A stretch of DNA of 64,000 bases. Origin: Clostridiales bacterium (GTDB lineage Bacteria; Bacillota; Clostridia; Lachnospirales; JAQSXR01). Under the pieces are notes generated by a model. It was not told the origin of the DNA, ran no database searches, and saw nothing but the letters and a program-made list of their open reading frames with translations. Positions 17,641 through 25,736 of the stretch are shown here, piece by piece (the first letter of the stretch is position 1; each line of letters starts with the position of its first letter). The stretch spans positions 372,001 through 436,000 of the forward strand of contig JAQSXR010000003.1 of the NCBI GenBank assembly GCA_029256575.1, read 5' to 3'. The position numbers were made by a program, and so were the translations under genes.

Positions 17641-18900
17641 ATGAGTAAACCAATTATTTTTCATATAGATGTTAATTCAGCCTTCCTTAGTTGGGAGGCT
17701 TGTTATAGAGTAAATATACTAGGTGAATCTGCTGATTTACGTGACATACCTTCTGTGGTAGGTGGTGACCAAGAAAAGCGTCACGGTATCGTACTCGCAA
17801 AATCAAATTCAGCTAAGAAATACAAAATACAGACTGGTGAACCCCTCGTTAGTGCCTTAAACAAATGCCCGAATTTAACTATCGTACCACCAAATTACGA
17901 ATTATATGTAACTTCATCAAGAGCGCTTCTTAAGATTCTAAAGGAATTTTCTCCCCTTGTAGAACAATATAGCATTGATGAAGCCTACTGTGATATGACT
18001 GGAACTGAAAATATCTATGGGACACCGATCGCCGCTGCTACCTATATTAAAGATAAGATATATGAAGAACTTGGCTTTACTGTAAATATAGGGTGCTCAT
18101 CGAATAAATTGTTAGCAAAGATGGCAGGTGACTTCCAAAAACCAAATATGGTTCACAGCTTATTCCCCGAAGAAATCCCTGACAAGATGTGGCCCTTAGA
18201 TGTTGGAGATTTATTCTTTGTTGGTAGAGCTACTCAGAAGAAGTTACGTTCCCTTGGCATTCAAACCATTGGAGAATTAGCCCATACTGATATTAACATA
18301 TTACGTTACCATTTTAAAAAACATGGAGAAGTAATTTATAACTATGCAAATGGATATGATTTTACACCTCTCATTGATATCACTCCACAAAACAAAGGGT
18401 ATGGTAATAGTATTACAATCCCAATTGATGCATCTACTGCAAGTTCAGCTAAGATGGTTTTGCTATCCCTTTGCGAAACGGTTAGCACAAGACTTCGTGC
18501 AGATAATATAAAAGCTTCTTGTATATCCGTTTCCATAACTGATTGCGAGTTTTCTCATGCTTCTCATCAACGCAACATAACAGCGTCGACTAATATAACA
18601 AACGAGATTTATACTATTGCTTGTCTTCTATTTGATGAATTATGGGACAAAAAAACTCCAATAAGACAACTAGGAGTTCATACAAGCAAACTATCAAACG
18701 ACGATTACAGGCAGTATAATTTATTTGATATGTATAAATATGATAAACTCAAAAAATTAGATTCTGCAATAGATGAAATTCGCGGGCGCTACGGTGAAGA
18801 CTCTGTAAAGAGAGCCTGCTTTCTTGATGGTTCCACAAACCATATGTCAGGTGGGATTGATAAGGCTAAGAGAACTGGGATTACAAAAGGAGTTGAATAA
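17641..18900 (+). CDS. dinB: DNA polymerase IV (Y-family translesion polymerase)
   Basis: 419 aa from the ATG at 17641 with AGGAGGT upstream. Palm-domain catalytic acids are visible in FHIDVNSAFLSWE (first Asp) and QYSIDEAYCDM (Asp-Glu). The little-finger domain follows, and QYNLF near residue 365 fits the sliding-clamp binding consensus. Carries out error-prone bypass synthesis past damaged bases. Preceded by a small SOS gene and a LexA box at 17301-17314, so damage-inducible. Length is near 420 aa as in Clostridia, longer than the E. coli enzyme. Confidence 0.93.
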   Translation: MSKPIIFHIDVNSAFLSWEACYRVNILGESADLRDIPSVVGGDQEKRHGIVLAKSNSAKKYKIQTGEPLVSALNKCPNLTIVPPNYELYVTSSRALLKILKEFSPLVEQYSIDEAYCDMTGTENIYGTPIAAATYIKDKIYEELGFTVNIGCSSNKLLAKMAGDFQKPNMVHSLFPEEIPDKMWPLDVGDLFFVGRATQKKLRSLGIQTIGELAHTDINILRYHFKKHGEVIYNYANGYDFTPLIDITPQNKGYGNSITIPIDASTASSAKMVLLSLCETVSTRLRADNIKASCISVSITDCEFSHASHQRNITASTNITNEIYTIACLLFDELWDKKTPIRQLGVHTSKLSNDDYRQYNLFDMYKYDKLKKLDSAIDEIRGRYGEDSVKRACFLDGSTNHMSGGIDKAKRTGITKGVE

Positions 18901-18937
18901 AGGGTCGATTGATGTACACCAATCATCTTGTGGGTTA

Positions 18938-19052
18938 TTAAATACCTCCTTCTGCAATAAGCCCCTCACTGAGAAAGATAACACGATCTGCCACTTCTTT
19001 TGCAAAGCCCATTTCATGTGTAACTACGACCATGGTTCTTCCTTCTTTTAAA
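18938..19052 (-). pseudogene. Remnant of an amino-acid ABC transporter ATPase (GlnQ-like C-terminus)
   Basis: Reading the minus strand gives [20 protein letters not shown], then [16 protein letters not shown] and a stop codon, which is the H-loop and last strand region of a polar amino-acid ABC ATPase. Everything before it, including Walker A, Walker B and the signature, is missing; upstream sequence turns into AT-rich intergenic DNA. A decayed leftover between dinB and ablB. Confidence 0.75.
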
Positions 19053-19169
19053 TATATAAAATAAAGTTGTAATAATAGTGGTGTCCCTCGGATAACGCTA
19101 TTATACATATTCATAATAAAAAACGTTCTATCCTAGTTCATAAAGAAAGATTATTTTATAACATTATTC

Positions 19170-20006
19170 TTATCTAAGAATCTTATACCAGACATTCATG
19201 CTTTCGATGTTGCCTGAAATGTTGGTATTATTTATTAAGCGACCTGCATATTGGTAACCTTTTTTTGAAAAAGTTATGTTCATACCGTATGATTTTGCTC
19301 GAGCAATTGTATAAGCAGTATGAAATCCTAATTCCTTCATAGTCTTTTCCATCTCCGCTAATAGGTAGCTAGCATATCCTTGACCTCTATATGCCTTGAG
19401 CGTTGCAAAGTCAGTCAGTTCCGCATTAGAATACCCCTTCGCGGCTTCAATTGAAGATACTGCCACTAGTTCCCCCTTGATCCAAATACCAAAGTATATT
19501 ACATTTTCATTCATAGTTTTTAACAAATAACTCTTATCATGTATTGGAAACGGATATGTCTTAAAAGTCTCTTGATATACTAAGACCATATCATCTAAAT
19601 CTTTATCCGTAACAACTCGACAAGAAAAACTTTCGCCAAACGGTTTCATATCCTGGCCCATATCTTTGCTCTTTGCCCATTCATATACTTGATTGCAATA
19701 ATTTTCAAATGTATCTGTTATTCTATTTTCATCCAAATATTTTGAAAGAAAATAAGCATCTTCTTTTCCATTATAAAATTCAGGAATAATTGCCTCATTT
19801 ACATAACCACTGCCCTCAAACAATTCACTCGCATACTTTGGAACCTTAGCAATTATTTTCGTATATCTATTTTCATTCGCTAAATCATCTAGTTTTTTTA
19901 TAATATTAGGTAAGTCTGAATCATCTAGTGACATAAGATATATTCGATTATTACTTTTCCCATGATGAACAATTGACTTACCAATTTCAGTTATTGAATC
20001 TAACAT
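19170..20006 (-). CDS. ablB: Beta-lysine N6-acetyltransferase
   Basis: 278 aa with a C-terminal GNAT domain: acetyl-CoA loop AYRGQGYASYLL near residue 208, preceded by ELTDFATLKAYRG. The N-terminal half (IYLMSLDDSDLP, AKVPKYASELFEGSGYVNEA) matches the AblB family. It acetylates beta-lysine on its epsilon nitrogen, making N-epsilon-acetyl-beta-lysine, an osmolyte first known from methanogens. It follows ablA by 23 nt on the same strand with AAAGGAGAC as ribosome site, the usual pair order. Neighbourhood and domain together make the call strong. Confidence 0.9.
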   Translation of the reverse strand: MLDSITEIGKSIVHHGKSNNRIYLMSLDDSDLPNIIKKLDDLANENRYTKIIAKVPKYASELFEGSGYVNEAIIPEFYNGKEDAYFLSKYLDENRITDTFENYCNQVYEWAKSKDMGQDMKPFGESFSCRVVTDKDLDDMVLVYQETFKTYPFPIHDKSYLLKTMNENVIYFGIWIKGELVAVSSIEAAKGYSNAELTDFATLKAYRGQGYASYLLAEMEKTMKELGFHTAYTIARAKSYGMNITFSKKGYQYAGRLINNTNISGNIESMNVWYKILR

Positions 20007-20029
20007 AATAAAGTCTCCTTTTAGAATAA

Positions 20030-21316
20030 TTACTCGCCTGGTGTTAATGTAATGACTTCTTCATAGTCCGCGATGAGTTTAGCGATCCCTATGATTTTAC
20101 TTTCTTCACCCTCGTGTAATTTAAGTTGTAAATTGCACAAATCACACTTTAAATCGCAATCATTATGTCGATAGTCACTTGGCTCTTGATAGGTTGTAAT
20201 AACCCCTTCATAATTTCTAAGTATTATTTTATTAGTTGACCAAGAAATAAGGTAATTTGGCATAACCGGTATTTTACCACCACCCCCAGGTGCATCAATA
20301 ACATAAATTGGTACTGCAAAACCGCTCGTATGGCCCCTCAGATTTTCCATTATTTCAATTCCCTTACCCACAGAGGTTCTGAAGTGTTCAAGACCTTCCG
20401 ATAAATCGCATTGATAAATGTAATATGGTCTAACTCTATTCTCTACCAACTTATGAACTAAACGTTTCATTATTCGTGGGCAGTCATTCACGTCAGCCAA
20501 TAAAACAGATTGATTGCCTAGTGGAATACCTGCCAATGCTAATTTTTTAAGCGCTTCCTTCGATGCTATTGTAATTTCTTTGGGATGATTAAAGTGCGTG
20601 TTAATCCAAATAACACCATGCTTTTTTAATATCTCTACCAAACTATCAGTTATTCTATAAGGTAAAACAACTGGTGTTCTAGTTCCGATACGAATAACCT
20701 CAACATGTTCTATTTTATTTAATTCACCTAGAATCCAATCCAACAACTCATCCGATAACATAAATGGATCTCCACCAGATAATAGTACGTCCCGAACAAC
20801 AGGATTATTTCTGATGTATTCCAAACCCATTTCCATCTCTTCTTTTGAAGGGATACATTCCCTATCCCCAACTTTTCTTTTTCTTGTACAATGCCTACAG
20901 TACATAGCACATACATTACTTATGTGAAAAAGAACTCTATCGGGATACCGGTGTGTTATTCCAGGTGCCGGACTATTCTTGTCTTCTGCCAAAGGATCTA
21001 CCATGTCATACTTTGCGATATGTAACTCCCTCTTATCAGGAAACGCTTGTTTAAATATTGGATCATTCTTATAATCTTCTGTATTAATAAGTGAAAGATA
21101 ATATGGTGTTATAGACATAGGAAATATCTTTATTATCTCCTCAAGATGCTCTCTTTCCTCTTTAGAAAAATTTATACCCAATATTTTTTCCACCGTATCT
21201 ACATCTTTAATTGTATTTTTAGCTTGCCACCTCCAGTCCTTCCACATCTTCAGCGTATCCGCAGTAACGACTTCATTTTCCATTCTGTTTTTTGTAACTT
21301 CAATCATCGGCTCCAT
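20030..21316 (-). CDS. ablA: L-lysine 2,3-aminomutase (radical SAM, PLP)
   Basis: 428 aa. Radical SAM cluster motif [12 protein letters not shown] (CxxxCxxC) near residue 136, [10 protein letters not shown], and a PLP-lysine region near [18 protein letters not shown] Cys-rich C-terminal motif ([13 protein letters not shown]) matches the zinc site of lysine 2,3-aminomutases. Converts L-lysine to L-beta-lysine. In clostridia this enzyme may serve lysine fermentation (kamA), but pairing with ablB points to osmolyte synthesis. GGGGGAATC precedes the ATG. A terminator-like hairpin in the leader suggests attenuation. Confidence 0.93.
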   Translation of the reverse strand: MEPMIEVTKNRMENEVVTADTLKMWKDWRWQAKNTIKDVDTVEKILGINFSKEEREHLEEIIKIFPMSITPYYLSLINTEDYKNDPIFKQAFPDKRELHIAKYDMVDPLAEDKNSPAPGITHRYPDRVLFHISNVCAMYCRHCTRKRKVGDRECIPSKEEMEMGLEYIRNNPVVRDVLLSGGDPFMLSDELLDWILGELNKIEHVEVIRIGTRTPVVLPYRITDSLVEILKKHGVIWINTHFNHPKEITIASKEALKKLALAGIPLGNQSVLLADVNDCPRIMKRLVHKLVENRVRPYYIYQCDLSEGLEHFRTSVGKGIEIMENLRGHTSGFAVPIYVIDAPGGGGKIPVMPNYLISWSTNKIILRNYEGVITTYQEPSDYRHNDCDLKCDLCNLQLKLHEGEESKIIGIAKLIADYEEVITLTPGE

Positions 21317-21339
21317 ATTATTGATTCCCCCATTATATA

Positions 21340-21522
21340 TTTTTAAAAATAAAAAACACTCTAGCTCTATAAAAATAGAGTTAGAGTGTCTAAGCTTTCC
21401 TGAATAATCAGTTCACTTTATACCACATGAAACATAGCATAGATTATGACCATTTGATCCTAATCAAACCCCAGTTCTAAAAATTATTTTTCAATAAAAT
21501 TTTCGCTTTAATAGTCTGTCAA
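21340..21522 (-). promoter_or_regulatory. Promoter, leader and terminator-like hairpin upstream of ablA
   Basis: On the minus strand TTGACA (21522-21517) is followed by a T-rich -10 (TTTTAT or TTTATT, about 21499-21493). The leader of about 170 nt contains a TTTGAT/ATCAAA hairpin, a possible long-range CATAATC/GATTATT pairing, and then a hairpin ACACTCTAACTCTAT/ATAGAGCTAGAGTGT (about 21356-21390) ending in a T run, only about 40 nt before the ablA start. An intrinsic terminator inside a leader indicates attenuation. I could not match it to the lysine, SAM, T-box or c-di-AMP riboswitch consensus. Confidence 0.6.
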
Positions 21523-21771
21523 GCCAATCGATTATTAGTTTAGCAGATTCATATAGCTATTTTGGAAAATTTACTCATCCCCACATTCATTGAATACGTG
21601 AACAAGCTCATAACCCAGCTACTCATTTTATATACTTCATATTTTGAACGGTAGTATTAATTTTGAACTTAGCTGAATTATTTCGCCAAATTCTTTCTGT
21701 TTTTATATTACCATATGTACCCAGTACTGTCAAGGCTCAATTTTCCTGATGTTCTATATTTGAACTATGAG
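21523..21771. other. AT-rich intergenic stretch, nothing further recognised
   Basis: Between the ablA promoter and the REP locus there is no open frame with a ribosome site and no RNA fold that I can name. Confidence 0.5.
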
Positions 21772-21825
21772 TGATACAATGGGGACGGTTCTTTTTGTAT
21801 CACTTTGATACAAAGGGGACGGTGC
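21772..21825 (+). repeat. REP-like element, locus 1 (two GGGGACGG units)
   Basis: Two direct GGGGACGG motifs 34 bp apart separated by TTCTTTTTGTATCACTTTGA, with the dyad TGTATCA/TGATACA between them. Located between the ablA leader and the ferritin-like gene. Confidence 0.85.
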
Positions 21826-21921
21826 TATAAAAATATTTTCTTCCACACTTATCTTATTTATGTTAAACTTAATATATAAAATTAATATCTAAATACGAAC
21901 TATGAAAAGGAGCAAATTAGA

Positions 21922-22407
21922 ATGAATGTTTTAGATTTAGCACTATCATTAGAAATTGATTTAGAAAAAAGCTATAAAGAGCAAGCAGAACTGAACAAAG
22001 ATAATAGTTTAAATGCTGTATTTTTACTACTTGCAAAAGAAGAGGAAATACATGCAGATATTTTAAGAAATCATAAAGATAAAATCACTTACGAATTACC
22101 GAGTAGTGAACTTCTGAATGAATCCATGAACTTATTCAAGAACCTTGGTAAATTCAAGATTGACATTAAAGATATCCCAAGTCAATTAGATTCATATCGA
22201 ACAGCACTAGCTTTAGAAAAAGAAAGTCTTACTTTTTATGATACACTTTTGAAAGATGCTTCCGATGAAGAATCGAAAAAAGTATTTGGCTATCTGTTGA
22301 AGCAGGAAGAAACACATTGCAGCATCCTTGAACAACTTATACAAATGTTAATCAAACCTGAAGACTGGGTTGAGTCAGCAGAATTCGGAGTTCGTGAAGA
22401 CTATTAA
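21922..22407 (+). CDS. Ferritin-like/rubrerythrin-type diiron protein
   Basis: 161 aa, entirely alpha-helical. Two repeats of a metal-binding helix pattern are visible: EIDLEKSYKEQ with AKEEEIHADIL, then ALEKESLTFYDT with KQEETHCSIL. Together these give the Glu, ExxH, Glu, ExxH ligand set of a four-helix diiron site, as in the COG1633 rubrerythrin-like group. There is no rubredoxin domain. Such proteins serve in peroxide or oxygen defence or iron handling; the exact role is unknown. AAAAGGAGC precedes the ATG. The gene is flanked by REP-like loci of opposite main orientation. Confidence 0.8.
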   Translation: MNVLDLALSLEIDLEKSYKEQAELNKDNSLNAVFLLLAKEEEIHADILRNHKDKITYELPSSELLNESMNLFKNLGKFKIDIKDIPSQLDSYRTALALEKESLTFYDTLLKDASDEESKKVFGYLLKQEETHCSILEQLIQMLIKPEDWVESAEFGVREDY

Positions 22408-22424
22408 ATATTAAAATTAGTATA

Positions 22425-22522
22425 AAATGGACGGTTTTCAATGTATCACTTTACTCTGATACATTGAGGACCGTCCCCTTTGTATCAAAGTGATACAAAA
22501 AGAACCGTCCCCAATGTATCAC
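22425..22522 (-). repeat. REP-like element, locus 2 (inverted arrangement)
   Basis: A degenerate forward unit (TGGACGGTTTTCAATGTATC) faces two reverse units (GGACCGTCCCC and GAACCGTCCCC, 34-bp phase), with TGTATCA/TGATACA dyads. It lies in the short gap between the convergent ferritin-like gene and scpB, so it can fold from either transcript. Confidence 0.85.
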
Positions 22523-22532
22523 CCAATGAACT

Positions 22533-23120
22533 TTATATGTCTCTTAGTGTCAACTGATTGTCGTCATCTACTTCTTTTTCTGCTTCTTCTTTAAATTTTT
22601 CTATTGCTTCATCCGCTATTTCTGGTAAATCCTTAAGGGATTGCATACCGAAATTTCTCAAAAAATCTTCTGATGTACCAAATAATATTGGTCGACCCGG
22701 AGCATCCATTCTCCCAACTTCTGAGATTAAATTATATTCAATCAGCTTATTTACGCAATGATCGGAACGAACCCCTCTTATATGTTCGATTTCTAGCTTT
22801 GTAATTGGCTGTTTATAAGCAATTATTGATAACGTTTCAAGCAATATATCTGTAAGTGTTTGTTTTTTGGGTTGTTGTGCAACCTTTCTTATGTATTCAT
22901 ATTGTTCTGCTTTTGTACACATTTGGTATGATCCATCTATTTCGATTATATTAATACCTCGATCAACTTCATCGTATCGGTCCATCATATTTGCAATGAT
23001 TTTACGTGTTGTTTCTAAATCGTGTTCGATTGCTTCTGCTATTTTGTTAAGTGAAACCGCATCCCCCATTGTAAATAGTATCGCTTCAATGGTTGCTTCT
23101 AATTTCTTAATTTCATCCAT
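22533..23120 (-). CDS. scpB: Segregation and condensation protein B
   Basis: 195 aa from the ATG at 23120, which has AGGAGAGA 8-9 nt upstream; a GTG two codons earlier is too close to that site. Two winged-helix domains are recognisable: KLEATIEAILFTMGDAVSLN at the start, and the second wing with IEHIRGVRSDHCVNKLIEYN and APGRPILFGTSEDFLRNFG. Binds ScpA as part of the SMC condensin complex in chromosome compaction. It overlaps scpA by 8 nt and is translationally coupled to it. Confidence 0.95.
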   Translation of the reverse strand: MDEIKKLEATIEAILFTMGDAVSLNKIAEAIEHDLETTRKIIANMMDRYDEVDRGINIIEIDGSYQMCTKAEQYEYIRKVAQQPKKQTLTDILLETLSIIAYKQPITKLEIEHIRGVRSDHCVNKLIEYNLISEVGRMDAPGRPILFGTSEDFLRNFGMQSLKDLPEIADEAIEKFKEEAEKEVDDDNQLTLRDI

Positions 23121-23871
23121 TTGCACTCTCTCCTATAGGCCTTATAGTGATATCATCAAATATGTTTTCTTGAACTACTATTATTTTACCTATTTTCATT
23201 AATTCAAGCACCGCTAAAAATGTTACTATTATTTCAAGCTTTGAAGATTGTTCTTCTAATAGATGTGAAAATCTAATTTCATTTAATTCTAAAAGCATTG
23301 AATATATGTAGTTAACTTTTTCTTCTAAGCTAATTTCTTCTCTTTTTATCTTTCCAAATTTACTTCTAATAGGGTCAATCTTGTCATTTTGCTTTCTAAC
23401 TATAGATGTAAATATATCATAAAGTTTTGCTAAGTTTACATCTGCCAGAATTTCTTCAACGTTAACTTCTTCTACGTAATTCTTAACTTCATCTGGTATT
23501 GTAGAGGGTTTAAAAATTAATCGTTCCGCATCAAGTTGACCTTTTGCCAATTCAAACGATGCATATTTATATTTCTTATATTCTAATAGTCGTTCCACAA
23601 GTTCAGCTCTTGGATCCTCTTCTTCTTCATCCGGTTTACCAATCCTTGGTAGTAGCATTTTTGCTTTTATACTCACAAGAGTTGATGCCATTACCAAGAA
23701 TTCACTCATTATGTCCATATCCTGCTCGTGCATATTTTTTACATACACCAAATATTGCTCGGTTATCTCAACAATAGGAATGTCATAAATATTAATTTTG
23801 TTAGTATCTATTAAATTAAGTAACAGGTCCAAAGGCCCATTAAACGCATCTAGTTTATATTCTAACTCCAT
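23113..23871 (-). CDS. scpA: Segregation and condensation protein A (kleisin)
   Basis: 252 aa. N-terminal kleisin signature YKLDAFNGPLDLLLNLID then INIYDIPIVEITEQYL, and the C-terminal winged helix FLAVLELMKIGKIIVVQEN. Bridges SMC heads and binds ScpB. GGAAG lies upstream of the ATG. The gene before it on the same strand, 15 nt away, encodes a membrane protein related to site-2 proteases, the common order in clostridia. Confidence 0.95.
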   Translation of the reverse strand: MELEYKLDAFNGPLDLLLNLIDTNKINIYDIPIVEITEQYLVYVKNMHEQDMDIMSEFLVMASTLVSIKAKMLLPRIGKPDEEEEDPRAELVERLLEYKKYKYASFELAKGQLDAERLIFKPSTIPDEVKNYVEEVNVEEILADVNLAKLYDIFTSIVRKQNDKIDPIRSKFGKIKREEISLEEKVNYIYSMLLELNEIRFSHLLEEQSSKLEIIVTFLAVLELMKIGKIIVVQENIFDDITIRPIGESANG

Positions 23872-23886
23872 AGTATTCCACTTCCT

Positions 23887-24492
23887 TTATAATTTTAGCA
23901 AGTTCAATATATAGCTTATTATTGATGATACTAATCCACTTAACGCCAAAAATGTAAATAAAATTTTCAAAATAACATCTGCTTTTAAAATACTTACATA
24001 TGCAACTTGAGATCTCCCCGCAATAATATAGGATAAGTCGAAGGTTGCCAGTGGAAATAGATTAGTAATTATCATAGATAAACTAAATAAAGCTACAAAA
24101 GTATTAATGTTCAAAAGTAACATCACTACAACATACATTGCAGTACCTTTCTCAGGTATATATTGATTCATTAATACAAACTTAGATAAAACTATGGATA
24201 ATGAAAAAAGCATAAACATTGAAATAAATCCTGATATTCCGATTAACGTAAGAGTCTTTAATTTTGAAATTTTATACTTTGAGGTTTTTGAAAATCCCAT
24301 CCAAGTTGTGATAAAAAATATCAAACCTATAACATCTATAAATTTATGAACTTTTAAGATATTCTTAAAGTCAGTTGCTTTTCTTTTTGGCTCAGCTATT
24401 AAATATACCAAATACTTAATTAGTTCATGAAAAATCATAACGATAATTGCAGCAATTATAATTGCAACAACTTCTATAACATTATCAAGCAT
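23887..24492 (-). CDS. Degenerate site-2 protease (M50-like) membrane protein
   Basis: 201 aa with about five hydrophobic segments. Position upstream of scpA-scpB and the overall fold pattern match the small M50/site-2 protease family usually found there. The zinc motif HExxH appears as FHELIKYL (second His is Lys), and the NxxPxxxxDG motif as NLFPLATFDLSYI (Asp kept, following Gly lost). It is therefore probably not a working metalloprotease. GAGGAGG lies 5-6 nt before the ATG. Alternative: an unrelated membrane protein with chance similarity. Confidence 0.6.
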   Translation of the reverse strand: MLDNVIEVVAIIIAAIIVMIFHELIKYLVYLIAEPKRKATDFKNILKVHKFIDVIGLIFFITTWMGFSKTSKYKISKLKTLTLIGISGFISMFMLFSLSIVLSKFVLMNQYIPEKGTAMYVVVMLLLNINTFVALFSLSMIITNLFPLATFDLSYIIAGRSQVAYVSILKADVILKILFTFLALSGLVSSIISYILNLLKL

Positions 24493-24528
24493 AAAAACCT
24501 CCTCGTCGTTATTTGCTAATATATGCTA

Positions 24529-25518
24529 TTATATCACATATATTTTACTCGTTGCAATAAAGTCAACGTGTGGTTCAAGGATAATAAAGTTTCCCTTTAC
24601 CTTATCTTTTGCATTAAATACATTTACCGTAGAAGTCTGTGGCTCTAAGCTAACAAAATTTCCATTTTTTTCACAATTCCATAAAACCCAGAATTGAAAC
24701 ATATCACCTGGTTCATATACTATTTTTATATTTTGTACTGTATCTTCAAGGATTGCAACATTCTTTTGTTCACCATTAAAATTTATTTTACCAACTTTAT
24801 ACAAATGATCTAGATTTTTATAAAGTGGGTTAATACCATTCGTTATAAAAAGTTCCTCATCAGAATCCAATTTTGCCACTTCACCGGTTGGGATACCATT
24901 TTCTTTTTCAATCCATCTTTCTTTTACTGCTAATCTTAATTTAACATCTTCTACATTACCGGATTCACCAATCGGTAATGCAAAAGTTGTATGATACCCA
25001 AGAGATAAAGGCATATTCGTTTTCCCTAAATTTGTAATCGTTGCTGTATGCTGTAATCCCTCTTTGGTCAATAAATATTTCGTTTCATATTTGAAGCTAA
25101 AAGGGTAATAAGAATATTCTTGCCTGGATTCATTATGCGTATAGGATACAGTAACAAGTGCACTCTCATCGTCTTCTTCAACATTATCTAGCGTCCATTC
25201 TTTTCTTGTAACTAACCCATGTATCCAGCAATTATTTTGCTTATCATTAATTGGTGCTACATAATCAATACCTTCAAAGCTATACTTCCCATCTTCCACT
25301 CTGCTTGGTGGCATTAATGCTGGAATTCCAAAACACATTATATACTCTTTAAATATATCCATATTGGGAGCAGAATTTAAGATATCTATATTAAGTTTCG
25401 TATTTCTAAATGAAAATATATTACCACCAATTGAGGGAACAATTACTGCCTCATAAGCGCCAATTGACATAACGATAGTGTCTACATTATTAATTATTTT
25501 ATGATTTATATTTTTCAT
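24529..25518 (-). CDS. Aldose 1-epimerase/galactose mutarotase family protein
   Basis: 329 aa, beta-rich supersandwich. Recognisable segments are GGNIFSFRN near the start, NNCWIHGLVTRKEW (His), YETKYLLTKEGLQHTATITN, LGYHTTFALPIG (His) and the C-terminal NFVSLEPQTS with the family's catalytic-type Glu. Interconverts anomers of a sugar; the specific sugar is unknown. AAGGAGC precedes the ATG. It is followed closely by the site-2-protease-like gene but the 36-nt gap leaves operon membership uncertain. Confidence 0.82.
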   Translation of the reverse strand: MKNINHKIINNVDTIVMSIGAYEAVIVPSIGGNIFSFRNTKLNIDILNSAPNMDIFKEYIMCFGIPALMPPSRVEDGKYSFEGIDYVAPINDKQNNCWIHGLVTRKEWTLDNVEEDDESALVTVSYTHNESRQEYSYYPFSFKYETKYLLTKEGLQHTATITNLGKTNMPLSLGYHTTFALPIGESGNVEDVKLRLAVKERWIEKENGIPTGEVAKLDSDEELFITNGINPLYKNLDHLYKVGKINFNGEQKNVAILEDTVQNIKIVYEPGDMFQFWVLWNCEKNGNFVSLEPQTSTVNVFNAKDKVKGNFIILEPHVDFIATSKIYVI

Positions 25519-25600
25519 TTTCTTGCTCCTTTATTTTATGTACATAAACATTATTCTAACATTTTTTATCAAAATAGTACATATTAAATTATCGAGTGAT

Positions 25601-25654
25601 GATACAATGGGGACGGTTCTTTTTGTATCACTTTGATACAATGGGGACGGTGCT
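25601..25654 (+). repeat. REP-like element, locus 3
   Basis: Two GGGGACGG units 34 bp apart around TGTATCACTTTGATACA, between the 5'-nucleotidase terminator and the mutarotase promoter region. Confidence 0.85.
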
Positions 25655-25696
25655 CAACTACATTACATCCAAAAGAAGTCGTTGCTATATATAATA

Positions 25697-25728
25697 ATGA
25701 GGACAAGGTTTCTATCCCTTGTCCTCAT
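25697..25728 (-). terminator. Probable terminator of the 5'-nucleotidase gene
   Basis: Arms ATGAGGACAAGG and CCTTGTCCTCAT, perfectly complementary, lying 9 nt after the stop codon. The following T tract on the minus strand is interrupted (ATTATTAT), so termination may be imperfect. Confidence 0.6.
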
Positions 25729-25736
25729 GCCTTTAA

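Noticed and set aside
21340-21522. Lysine riboswitch before ablA
   Set aside because: The conserved lysine-riboswitch core segments were not found; the leader is listed as unclassified.
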